Of a stretch of 12,898 nucleotides of DNA, positions 6,693-12,451 are shown piece by piece. Source of the stretch: Clostridiales bacterium (GTDB lineage: Bacteria; Bacillota; Clostridia; Christensenellales; Aristaeellaceae). Below the pieces are notes generated by a model. That model had not been told where the DNA came from and made no database searches. It was given only the letters and a program-made list of their open reading frames with translations. Positions within the stretch are counted from its first letter, which is position 1. The number at the start of each line of letters is the position of its first letter. A program made the translations under genes and the position numbers. The stretch lies in the NCBI GenBank assembly GCA_004556985.1, contig SFFC01000064.1, forward strand, positions 1 through 12,898. The letters are read 5' to 3'.

Positions 6693-6740
6693 AACGCGCG
6701 CCGCACAGCTCCCGGACGGAGCCATGCGGCGCGCGTTTCT
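6693..6740. terminator. Bidirectional intrinsic terminator between XRE and dipeptidase genes
   Basis: A perfect 13-bp stem (6693-6705 with 6725-6737; AACGCGCGCCGCA pairs with its complement) encloses a 19-base loop that itself holds a GCTCC/GGAGC stem. TTTCTTT follows on the plus side. It sits between two convergent genes and could serve both, although the minus-side T run is weaker. Confidence 0.8.
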
Positions 6741-6751
6741 TTGAATTGGGC

Positions 6752-7657
6752 TTACCACCCCAGCCGGCGATAGTAGTCGAGGAAGTTGCCGCCGGCGATA
6801 GCCGCGATATCCGCCTCGCCGTAGCCGCGGCGGCGCAGCTCCTCCAGGATCACCGGAATGTCGGCCGGGCTCGCGCAGTCGACCGGCGTATACTCGATAC
6901 CGTCAAAGTCACTGCCGAAGCCGACGTTCTTCTGCGCGCCGAGCTGGCACATGTGGTCGATGTGGTCGGCGATATCCCGGACGGCGGCCTTACCGTCCTC
7001 CCGCAGGAAGCGCGGATAGAAGTTGACGCCGATCCAGCCGCCGCGCGCGGCCATCGCGCGGATCTGCTCGTCGCTCAGGTTGCGGAAATGCGGGCAGAGC
7101 GCCTTCGCGCAGGAATGGGACGCCATCGGCGGCTGGCTGTGCCGGTCGATCAGATCCCAGAAGCCCGCCTCATTGAGGTGGCTCGTATCCGCCGCCATCC
7201 TCAGGGCCGCCATCTCGCGCAGAATCTCCCAGCCGCGAGACTTGATGCCCTCCTTCGAGCCGCTCTTGGCCGAGTGCCCGATCTCGTTTTCGTTGTTCCA
7301 GGTCAGCGCCGCCATGCGGATGCCGCGATCGTAAAACTCCCGCACGCGCTCGACGCTGCCCTCGAAGATCTCGCCACCCTCGATGCTCAGCAGGATTTTG
7401 ACCTTGCCCTCCTCCGCCTCCAGCGGGGAATCGACGCGCGTCCAGCCCTCTTCGGCCGCGAGGCGCTCAAACGCGGCATACTCGGCCATCGCCTTGTCAT
7501 ACGGGTGGTCGCTCATGCCCTTGCTGCCCGCAAAGAGCGTGCAGGTCTGCAGGCTCATCCCGCCCCGCTTCATATTCTCCATCGTCACGCACGGCGTCTC
7601 CCCCGGCTGGAGCGCGCGCATGTACAGCGTATCGCAATGCGTATCGCAGATGATCAT
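6752..7657 (-). CDS. Membrane-type dipeptidase, peptidase family M19
   Basis: This is a di-zinc hydrolase of the renal dipeptidase family, which cleaves dipeptides, often those with a C-terminal D-residue. The 301 residues contain the expected metal ligands: H7 and D9 (DTHCDT), E93 (LSIEGGE), H160 (DTSH) and H181 (ASHSCAKAL), with D250 in VGFGSDFDG. The end AAIAGGNFLDYYRRLGW is typical of the family. No signal peptide is present, so despite the family name it is cytoplasmic. ATG 7657 is chosen over an ATG 13 codons earlier because GGAGGG (7667-7672) lies nine bases before it and the family begins with the metal-binding strand. It is a single-gene unit with its own promoter at 7705-7733. A possible role is peptide or peptidoglycan-fragment turnover. 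Confidence 0.95.
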   Translation of the reverse strand: MIICDTHCDTLYMRALQPGETPCVTMENMKRGGMSLQTCTLFAGSKGMSDHPYDKAMAEYAAFERLAAEEGWTRVDSPLEAEEGKVKILLSIEGGEIFEGSVERVREFYDRGIRMAALTWNNENEIGHSAKSGSKEGIKSRGWEILREMAALRMAADTSHLNEAGFWDLIDRHSQPPMASHSCAKALCPHFRNLSDEQIRAMAARGGWIGVNFYPRFLREDGKAAVRDIADHIDHMCQLGAQKNVGFGSDFDGIEYTPVDCASPADIPVILEELRRRGYGEADIAAIAGGNFLDYYRRLGW

Positions 7658-7704
7658 CGTCCCAATCCCTCCGTTTTTTATGGTAATCCTTGGCAAGCAT
7701 GATC

Positions 7705-7733
7705 AGTATACCGCAAGCCTCCTTCAAAATCAA
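7705..7733 (-). promoter_or_regulatory. Promoter of the M19 dipeptidase gene
   Basis: On the minus strand TTGATT (7733-7728), a 17-bp spacer and TATACT (7710-7705) form a good sigma-A promoter. Transcription would start about 7698, giving a leader of about 40 nt. Confidence 0.75.
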
Positions 7734-7758
7734 GCGAAGACTCCGACGCCGCCCCGCT

Positions 7759-7777
7759 AACCGGCATGATGCCGGTT
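7759..7777. repeat. Inverted repeat upstream of the dipeptidase promoter
   Basis: AACCGGCA-TGA-TGCCGGTT is a perfect 8-bp inverted repeat with a 3-base centre. It lies 25 bp beyond the -35 box of the dipeptidase promoter. There is no T tract on either side, so it is more like a protein-binding site than a terminator. Confidence 0.45.
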
Positions 7778-7830
7778 GCATCTCCGCCGAAATGCTCTCA
7801 ATCCCGTTGCTTTGCGATCGAGGCTGGAGC

Positions 7831-7850
7831 TTTACAGAAGGATTTACAGA
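7831..7850 (+). repeat. Short tandem repeat TTTACAGA
   Basis: TTTACAGA occurs at 7831-7838 and 7843-7850, a 12-bp period, about 65-85 bp upstream of the -10 box at 7915. It could be an activator site for the downstream gene. Apart from this and the inverted repeat at 7759, the 7740-7890 stretch shows nothing recognisable. Confidence 0.3.
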
Positions 7851-7891
7851 GCAAAACTGCATAAAAATTCATGTTCTTTTTCAAATTTCGC

Positions 7892-7920
7892 TTTTCAATC
7901 GCATCATTTTATGTTATAAT
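7892..7920 (+). promoter_or_regulatory. Extended -10 promoter of the 100-aa unknown gene
   Basis: TATAAT (7915-7920) is preceded by TG at 7912-7913, making a perfect extended -10. TTTTCA at 7892-7897, 17 bp upstream, is a fair -35. The region is an AT island in GC-rich surroundings. Confidence 0.75.
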
Positions 7921-7959
7921 AAATATAAAACCACGAATTGGGAAAGGGGTGCAATCCTG

Positions 7960-8262
7960 ATGTTCGAGTTCTCCTACGACATTGCCATCGATATGGCCCA
8001 GCGCAAATATCCCGCCGTTCTGACCCTTGAGGTGTATCACGGCGTCTGTCATGGTTCGCTCGATACGCCCGATTCCCGCTCTCCCCTGTCCGGCACCATT
8101 CAGGCGGACGGCACGCTGCAGCTCTCCGGCACGCTCAACATGAGCTGCCTCTTCCTGCCCTTCAAGGCGCACGGCTGGCTCAGCCCCGAGCAGATCAGCC
8201 TCTCCCTGTGCAGCGGGACGGACGTCTATCCGCTCGCAGGCGAGGCGCTCAAAACCGCCTGA
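7960..8262 (+). CDS. Unknown 100-aa protein, probably beta-rich
   Basis: I do not recognise this protein. From ATG 7960, after GGAAAGGGG (7941-7949), it encodes 100 residues with no signal peptide or TM. Alternating hydrophobic stretches (YPAVLTLEVYHGVCHGSLD, GTIQADGTLQLSGTLNMSCL, SLSLCSGTDVYPLAGEAL) suggest a small beta-sandwich or barrel, with three cysteines. The phrase PLSGTIQADGTLQLSGTL resembles the repeated beta-strand wording of small barrel domains, but this is impression only. It is a stand-alone gene with a strong promoter and terminator, and its G/C third-position use supports real coding. The reverse-strand open frame across it is a shadow. Confidence 0.75.
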   Translation: MFEFSYDIAIDMAQRKYPAVLTLEVYHGVCHGSLDTPDSRSPLSGTIQADGTLQLSGTLNMSCLFLPFKAHGWLSPEQISLSLCSGTDVYPLAGEALKTA

Positions 8263-8290
8263 ACGCCGTCGTATTTTGCAAAAGATATCC

Positions 8291-8327
8291 GCGCCCCTCA
8301 GACAGCCTGGTCTGCGGGGCGCTTTTT
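8291..8327 (+). terminator. Intrinsic terminator after the 100-aa unknown gene
   Basis: GCGCCCC + CAGAC (8291-8303) pairs with GTCTG + GGGGCGC (8310-8322) with one internal mismatch and a 6-base loop, followed by TTTTT. TTGCAAAA upstream and TTTTTGCAA downstream make it partly symmetric, so it may also stop the convergent PspC transcript. Confidence 0.85.
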
Positions 8328-8472
8328 GCAAGCGGTATACCTGCCCCATGATCTCGATGCGACCACGTTCAGGGAGAGGATCGCCTGGGTCCGGCACGGG
8401 CAGCTCGAACCTGTCCACCGGGTTTCCGCCCGATCATGGCCTTTCTCTCCGACGGACTGTGAAGGCAGCTGC

Positions 8473-8685
8473 TTAGGCGTCGTCCCTGCCGAAGCCGTAT
8501 TCCGGCCGTCGGGGCATGACGATGGCGGCGATGATGTACGCCAGAACACCGCTGCCGCCCAGCACGCAGAAAAGCGCCCAGCCCAGCCTCACCAGCGTGG
8601 GGTCGATGCCAAAATATTCGGCAAGGCCGCCGCAGACGCCCTCCAGCATTTTGTTTTCATCCGATTTATACAGCTTCTTGCTCAT
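8473..8685 (-). CDS. PspC-domain small membrane protein
   Basis: The 70 residues are nearly all one PspC domain: KKLYKSDENKMLEGVCGGLA, then EYFGIDPTLVRLGWALFCVLGG, a membrane segment to about residue 58, and MPRRPE at the exit. The family includes the membrane sensor of the phage-shock response in proteobacteria; stand-alone short PspC proteins in Firmicutes are envelope-associated but poorly defined. ATG 8685 is chosen because GGAGGGG (8692-8698) lies six bases upstream; the in-frame ATG five codons earlier overlaps this site. A charged tail (EYGFGRDDA) ends the protein. It has no PspA partner here. It shares an upstream element with the ICMT-like gene, suggesting joint envelope-stress control. 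Confidence 0.93.
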   Translation of the reverse strand: MSKKLYKSDENKMLEGVCGGLAEYFGIDPTLVRLGWALFCVLGGSGVLAYIIAAIVMPRRPEYGFGRDDA

Positions 8686-8730
8686 TTTTGTCCCCTCCAT
8701 GTGTCAAACACGTTTTCTTGCTGCGCCCCT

Positions 8731-8794
8731 ATCATACAGCAAACCGCGCCGGATGGATAGGCGCGGTTTGCAGGAGAATGTGTCCGTTTTATAG
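8731..8794 (-). promoter_or_regulatory. PspC gene promoter region with shared 19-bp element
   Basis: On the minus strand CTATAAAACGGACACATTC (8794-8776) lies exactly 39 nt before TATGAT (8736-8731). The same element with one change lies exactly 39 nt before a -10-like box of the next gene upstream (9621-9639). There is no consensus -35, which fits a promoter that needs an activator bound around -52 to -70. The region between is filled by the hairpin at 8739-8771. Confidence 0.5.
8739..8771. terminator. Strong hairpin, possible terminator of the ICMT-like gene
   Basis: A perfect 12-bp inverted repeat (GCAAACCGCGCC with GGCGCGGTTTGC, 9-base loop) lies 72 bp after the ICMT-like stop and 53 bp before the PspC start. 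On the minus strand only a poor T tract follows (GGTTTGCTGTATG), so termination is uncertain. It occupies the -35 area of the candidate PspC promoter. Confidence 0.5.
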
Positions 8795-8843
8795 CTGCCG
8801 GGCCGGGGGATGCGGGTATCTCCACCCCCATCGTATTTCCGCT

Positions 8844-9509
8844 TTAATCATGGAATCCGGCCGCCCGATCCCCCGCGTCCGACAGCTGCCGTTTTTTTAG
8901 CGTGACGTTCATACGCCTCCCCAGATAGCGGAACACGCGGCGCTGATACGCCCTGTATTCCTCGCCGAACGCGGCGGTCAGATAGCGCTCCTCCTGCAGG
9001 ATTTGCTGGTGCAGCATGACGATGGCAAACACGGTGAACATCCCCGTCAGCAGGTTGCAGAACATGAGCATCACGCCGATGTACTGCAGGTCAAAGCCCA
9101 GAAACGCCGGGTTGCGGCTGAAGGCGTAAATGCCGTCCGTCACCAGCTCCGTCCTGTCCTGATCGGGGATCCCGGCCCGCCAGCTGTCCTTCATGCACAG
9201 GACAGAGACCAGGAAGATGATGTCGCCGAGCAGCGCGACGCAGAAGCCCGTGAAGCGCGCGCCCGCAGGCAGATGGCTCCAGCCGAAGCCGATGGACATC
9301 AGCTGCGCCGGAACGATGCCCACGGTCGCAATGCTCATCAGCCTTTCGACGGTGCGGGTCTGCGCATCGCTTCTGCTGCCGATTTGCATGGTCTGAATGC
9401 CTCGGCGCCTCTGCCGCTCCTGCTTGGCCAGATAGACGCCATAGAAGAAGGCCAGCACAAGCAGCGCCAGCAGGCGGTAGGGCAGGGAGGCTTCCAGGGA
9501 CAAATCCAT
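8844..9509 (-). CDS. Isoprenylcysteine methyltransferase-like (ICMT/PEMT) membrane protein
   Basis: The 221-residue integral membrane protein has about five TM segments (first at about 12-29). Its second half contains the family's SAM-binding/catalytic wording: DGIYAFSRNPAFLGFDLQYIG (the usual form is GPYRxVRHPxY), and later LQEERYLTAAFGEEYRAYQRRVFRYL with the conserved Glu pair. Eukaryotic members methylate isoprenylcysteine or phospholipid headgroups; bacterial members act on lipids or isoprenoids, or are unassigned, so the substrate is unknown. The start at 9509 is preferred to the ATG seven codons upstream because AAAAGGAG (GGAG at 9519-9522) lies nine bases before 9509 and inside the longer reading, while nothing precedes 9530. 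The promoter region carries the same 19-bp element as the PspC gene. Confidence 0.88.
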   Translation of the reverse strand: MDLSLEASLPYRLLALLVLAFFYGVYLAKQERQRRRGIQTMQIGSRSDAQTRTVERLMSIATVGIVPAQLMSIGFGWSHLPAGARFTGFCVALLGDIIFLVSVLCMKDSWRAGIPDQDRTELVTDGIYAFSRNPAFLGFDLQYIGVMLMFCNLLTGMFTVFAIVMLHQQILQEERYLTAAFGEEYRAYQRRVFRYLGRRMNVTLKKRQLSDAGDRAAGFHD

Positions 9510-9575
9510 ATCATGATGCTCCTTTTCCATTTTTCAATCATCGGGGGTTTTCGCCTGATTTCAGCTTGCTCCTGT

Positions 9576-9639
9576 ATTGTACAGGAATCTCCGCGATCCA
9601 TATAGGGGGCTTTTTCATCTGAATGTGTCCGTTCTATAG
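9576..9639 (-). promoter_or_regulatory. ICMT-like gene promoter region with shared 19-bp element
   Basis: CTATAGAACGGACACATTC (9639-9621, minus strand) is followed after 39 nt by TACAAT (9581-9576), itself inside the small dyad CCTGTA-TTG-TACAGG. No consensus -35 is seen. The element differs from the PspC copy at one base of 19, while the 39 bases between element and -10 do not resemble each other. Confidence 0.5.
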
Positions 9640-9687
9640 GTATTCGCGCAGAGCCCTGCGGAGAAGGATAAACGCCAGCACAAAACA

Positions 9688-9724
9688 CGCCCGCCAGGGG
9701 GCTTTGCGTCTCCCCGGGCGGGCG
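9688..9724 (-). terminator. Hairpin, probable terminator of the LDT-FUSC operon
   Basis: CGCCCGCC + GGGG (9688-9700) pairs with CCCC + GGCGGGCG (9712-9724), one mismatch, 11-base loop. On the minus strand it is followed by TGTTTTGTG. It lies about 120 bp after the stop of the FUSC-like gene. The rest of 9640-9845 holds no supportable gene. Confidence 0.6.
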
Positions 9725-9845
9725 CTGTCGTGTCGTATTGAAGCGGAGCCGTCGGGGAGCACGCCCTGATTGCGGCAAGGCCCGTTTCCGGGATTGCATC
9801 CCCTCGTCGCCTCACGCGCATGGGGCGCTTCTCCCGATTGTCGGA

Positions 9846-10433
9846 TCAGAACCGTGTCCGATGCCCGAAATGCCTCTCACGGGTCTGCTGCCAGGCCTCG
9901 CGGGCATGCCGCCGCCAGCTCTCCAGCCGCTGCGGCCACAGCTGCATCCACCCGCGCGGAAAGACATAGCTGATGAACAGCGCGACGAGCACGCCCACGG
10001 CGGTGTCGAGGATGCGGTTCATCGCATAGCTGACATAGGCGTCCACCGGCGTGTTGAACAGCAGAATGCAGAGCACGACGCCGCCGGGCTGCACGCCGCC
10101 GACCCAAAACATCTGGCAGAGCACGATCAGCAGCACCGTGCCGATGAACATCAGCGGCACCAGCAGCAGCGAATGCCCGCCCTGCGGGACGAACACCAGG
10201 TAGATGCGAAAGAGCACGATGCCCAGCAGGCCACCGATCAGCGTGCCGAAGAGGCGGTTGCCGCCGTTCTTCTGCGCGTCCTGCAGGTCGGAGCCCATGC
10301 CGAAGATCGCGCCGATGCAGGCAAACGCCGGGCTGCGGCCGATGTAATAGTAGACCAGCGCGCAAAAGGCCGTCGCGAGCGCGGTCTTGATGTTGCGCAT
10401 GCCCACGCCGGGAATCTGAAGAGGTCGGTTCAT
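9846..10433 (-). CDS. FUSC / aromatic acid exporter-like membrane protein, short form
   Basis: The 195-residue protein has about six hydrophobic segments (near 15-32, 35-48, 60-80, 88-106, 113-127, 142-160) and a basic Arg/Trp-rich cytoplasmic tail. The wording ALATAFCALVYYYIGRSPAF, FGMGSDLQDAQKNGGNRLFG (family-typical G-x-NR after the second segment), GTLIGGLLGI and AMNRILDTAVGVLVALFISYVFPR matches the N-terminal membrane module of the FUSC/ArAE family (aromatic acid exporters, fusaric acid resistance). Long members add a second module or large soluble domain; this one lacks it, as in many short Firmicutes homologues. AAGGAG lies about 11 bases before ATG 10433. The 40-bp gap to the upstream transpeptidase gene implies one operon. 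The substrate is unknown. Confidence 0.85.
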   Translation of the reverse strand: MNRPLQIPGVGMRNIKTALATAFCALVYYYIGRSPAFACIGAIFGMGSDLQDAQKNGGNRLFGTLIGGLLGIVLFRIYLVFVPQGGHSLLLVPLMFIGTVLLIVLCQMFWVGGVQPGGVVLCILLFNTPVDAYVSYAMNRILDTAVGVLVALFISYVFPRGWMQLWPQRLESWRRHAREAWQQTRERHFGHRTRF

Positions 10434-10473
10434 GTGCTTTGGTTCTCCTTGTCTCTTTTGTAGCTCCGCGCGT

Positions 10474-12384
10474 TCATGGCGTCAAGCCCAGCTCCGCGTA
10501 GGCCTGATCGATCGCGTCGTTCCAGGCCTTGACCGTCTCCGGCCGCGCAGGCGCGCCGCAGGTGCCGCAGGGCGTCAGCTCCGTGTAGGGATAGCTCGCC
10601 AGGTCGCCATAGGCGATCCCGGTCAGCGGCAGATAGGTGCTGCGCACGCTGGAGCAGCGCGCGTCCGTGTGGTACTTGACGCCGCCGGTGGGATTGTAAT
10701 ACACGGTAGCATCCGCCGCCGTCTCCGGAAGCTTGCGCCCGTCGTCGTCCCAGACGATGATCTTGATATTCTTCCTGCTGCGCAGATTGTCCCAGATCCA
10801 CTGGTGGTTATAGCCGTCCGCATTGGCCACGCGCTGCACGCGGATGCAGCCGTGCGACGCCCGCGAGCCGAGCGCGCTCTCGCAGAGGGAATAGTCCTTC
10901 TGCGTCAGATCCTGTGAGGCGATGGCCGGCACCAGGTGCAGCAGGTCGCCGCCGTTGAAGCGGATCGCCTGGTCGCACCAGAGGTTGCCCGCCCAGAAGC
11001 CGCCCGTCGCGCTGCACAGCAGGAATTCGCCGGAGGCCGTCTCGTTGTAATCCTCGTTGGCGCCCGAGGTCGTGCCGGTGGAGATGAGCAGCGTCGTGAG
11101 CAGCTTGCCCTCCTTGTAGAGGTAGAGCCGCTGGGTCATCTTGTCCACGATGATGCCGTATTCCTGATTCGGCGTGACGGTTTTGAGCCGCCCGGGACGC
11201 ACCCAGCCGGATTCCAGCTCGTCGCAGTCGTTATAGGCCTCGATCAGCGACCAGCCGTCCTGCTCGTCGAGCACGCGCACGGCGACCGATTCGCCGTAGA
11301 AGAAGCCCCTGTGCGCGTCCGTCGTCTTGCGCGAGCCGTTCGGCCCGTCGGAGAGGTAGACCTTCTCGTTGCTGCTGACGTTGAGCACGGTGATATCCGC
11401 CGTCAGCCGCGCCCAGGCGGCCTCCTCGTCGAGCGGATCAAACTCTCCAAACCAAGAGGACGCGATAGCCTTCTTCGCGTCCTCAATCATCTGTGCGGCC
11501 GTCGCCTGCGCCTTGGCCTGCGCGGCGATCTCCGCGGCGAGCGCGCGCGCCGCCGCATCGGCCTCGAGCGCCTGAAGCGTCGCGGCATCGGCCTCGCCCG
11601 TCTGCGGCAGGCCCTTGTCCTTCTGATAGGCCATCGTCGCGGTAGCCGTCGCCTTGCCGAATTTGCCGGCGCAGTCGCCGTCGTAATAGCCCAGCTCCTT
11701 GAGCCGCTTCTGAAAGGCGACGACCGCCTCGCCGGAAGAGCCCGTCTTGAGCGCCGTGCCGACCAGGCCCTCCCGCAGAATGCCGTAGCCGCGGATGGAC
11801 GGGTCGTCGAGCTTGTAGCTGTATCGCGCGACGACGCTCGGCGTCGGGCCGAGGATGTGATTGTTGCCCTCGATGGTATGGACGGTGTAGCTGCCGTCCG
11901 CCTCCTGCGTCACGAATTCGACGATGCCCACGTGGTCAAGCCGGTTGTACTTGTACCACTCGATGTAGATCAGGTCGCCCGGCTGGGGCACATAGGGCCT
12001 GTCCGCGACGCGCACGCCGTCGCTCAGGTAAAACTGCTCCCCCGCGTTTTTGAGCGTACCGCTCACGGCGACATAGCGCCCCTGCTCCGCGAACCAGGCC
12101 GCGCCCTCGTCGCAGGAGGTCTGCATGGGATACGCCTTGCCCAGCATCGACAGACCATAGACCTCATCCGCGCGACTGACGCACCAGGAGACAAACTCCG
12201 AGCACCACTCGCCGTAGGCGCTGCCGCCCCACTCGCCGTATTTGCTGTAGCCGCCCTTCGTCGCGGAATAGCCCAGCTCGCTGACAGCCACCGCCAGCAA
12301 AGCATCCGCCCGCTCGTCGGCAGCGGCGCACGCGCCCGCCGCCAGCAGCAGAAGGGTGAGCAGCAAAGCCAGCCATCTTTTCAT
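10474..12384 (-). CDS. Secreted CHAP amidase / PG-binding / L,D-transpeptidase fusion
   Basis: This 636-residue secreted protein combines a cell-wall hydrolase and a crosslinking enzyme. Order: signal peptide (1 to about 22); CHAP-type papain-fold domain (about 25-205) with C61 in YGEWCSEFVSWC, H151 in LDHVGIVEF and E172/N174 in TIEGNN; PG_binding_1 domain (about 212-274, VVAFQKRLKELGYYDG); Ala-rich helical linker (about 275-305); SH3-like region (about 325-395); YkuD L,D-transpeptidase domain (about 410-540) with H511 and catalytic C513 in GSRASHGCIRV; and a C-terminal module with H572, C577, C606 and C609 that could bind zinc. Start 12384 is chosen because GGGAGG (12391-12396) is six bases upstream; the ATG at 12390 abuts that site, and the longer frame lacks a signal peptide at its front. 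It precedes the FUSC-like gene by 40 bp. All catalytic residues look intact. Confidence 0.93.
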   Translation of the reverse strand: MKRWLALLLTLLLLAAGACAAADERADALLAVAVSELGYSATKGGYSKYGEWGGSAYGEWCSEFVSWCVSRADEVYGLSMLGKAYPMQTSCDEGAAWFAEQGRYVAVSGTLKNAGEQFYLSDGVRVADRPYVPQPGDLIYIEWYKYNRLDHVGIVEFVTQEADGSYTVHTIEGNNHILGPTPSVVARYSYKLDDPSIRGYGILREGLVGTALKTGSSGEAVVAFQKRLKELGYYDGDCAGKFGKATATATMAYQKDKGLPQTGEADAATLQALEADAAARALAAEIAAQAKAQATAAQMIEDAKKAIASSWFGEFDPLDEEAAWARLTADITVLNVSSNEKVYLSDGPNGSRKTTDAHRGFFYGESVAVRVLDEQDGWSLIEAYNDCDELESGWVRPGRLKTVTPNQEYGIIVDKMTQRLYLYKEGKLLTTLLISTGTTSGANEDYNETASGEFLLCSATGGFWAGNLWCDQAIRFNGGDLLHLVPAIASQDLTQKDYSLCESALGSRASHGCIRVQRVANADGYNHQWIWDNLRSRKNIKIIVWDDDGRKLPETAADATVYYNPTGGVKYHTDARCSSVRSTYLPLTGIAYGDLASYPYTELTPCGTCGAPARPETVKAWNDAIDQAYAELGLTP

Positions 12385-12451
12385 GAACATCCTCCCGAGA
12401 TCGTGTGTTTCAATACCGTTTTCGGCGCCCGAAGGCGCATGCTCCATGTAA

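Noticed and set aside
6746..7702. Plus-strand open frame of 318 codons opposite the dipeptidase
   Set aside because: The minus strand carries all M19 metal ligands, a promoter and a ribosome site; the plus frame is a shadow.
8328..8472. Minus-strand reading NPVDRFELPVPDPGDPLPER then GRIEIMGQVYRL between the terminator and the PspC gene
   Set aside because: It looks protein-like over about 35 codons but begins after a stop with no start or ribosome site and runs on as the antisense of the 100-aa gene. It could be a relic fragment; without a search it cannot be supported as a feature.
8704..8712. TTGACA on the minus strand before the PspC gene
   Set aside because: It is too close to the ribosome site and start codon, with no -10 downstream.
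12425..12445. GCGCC-TTCG-GGCGC hairpin (minus strand) between the edge gene and the transpeptidase gene as a terminator
   Set aside because: The stem is only five base pairs long and no T tract follows.
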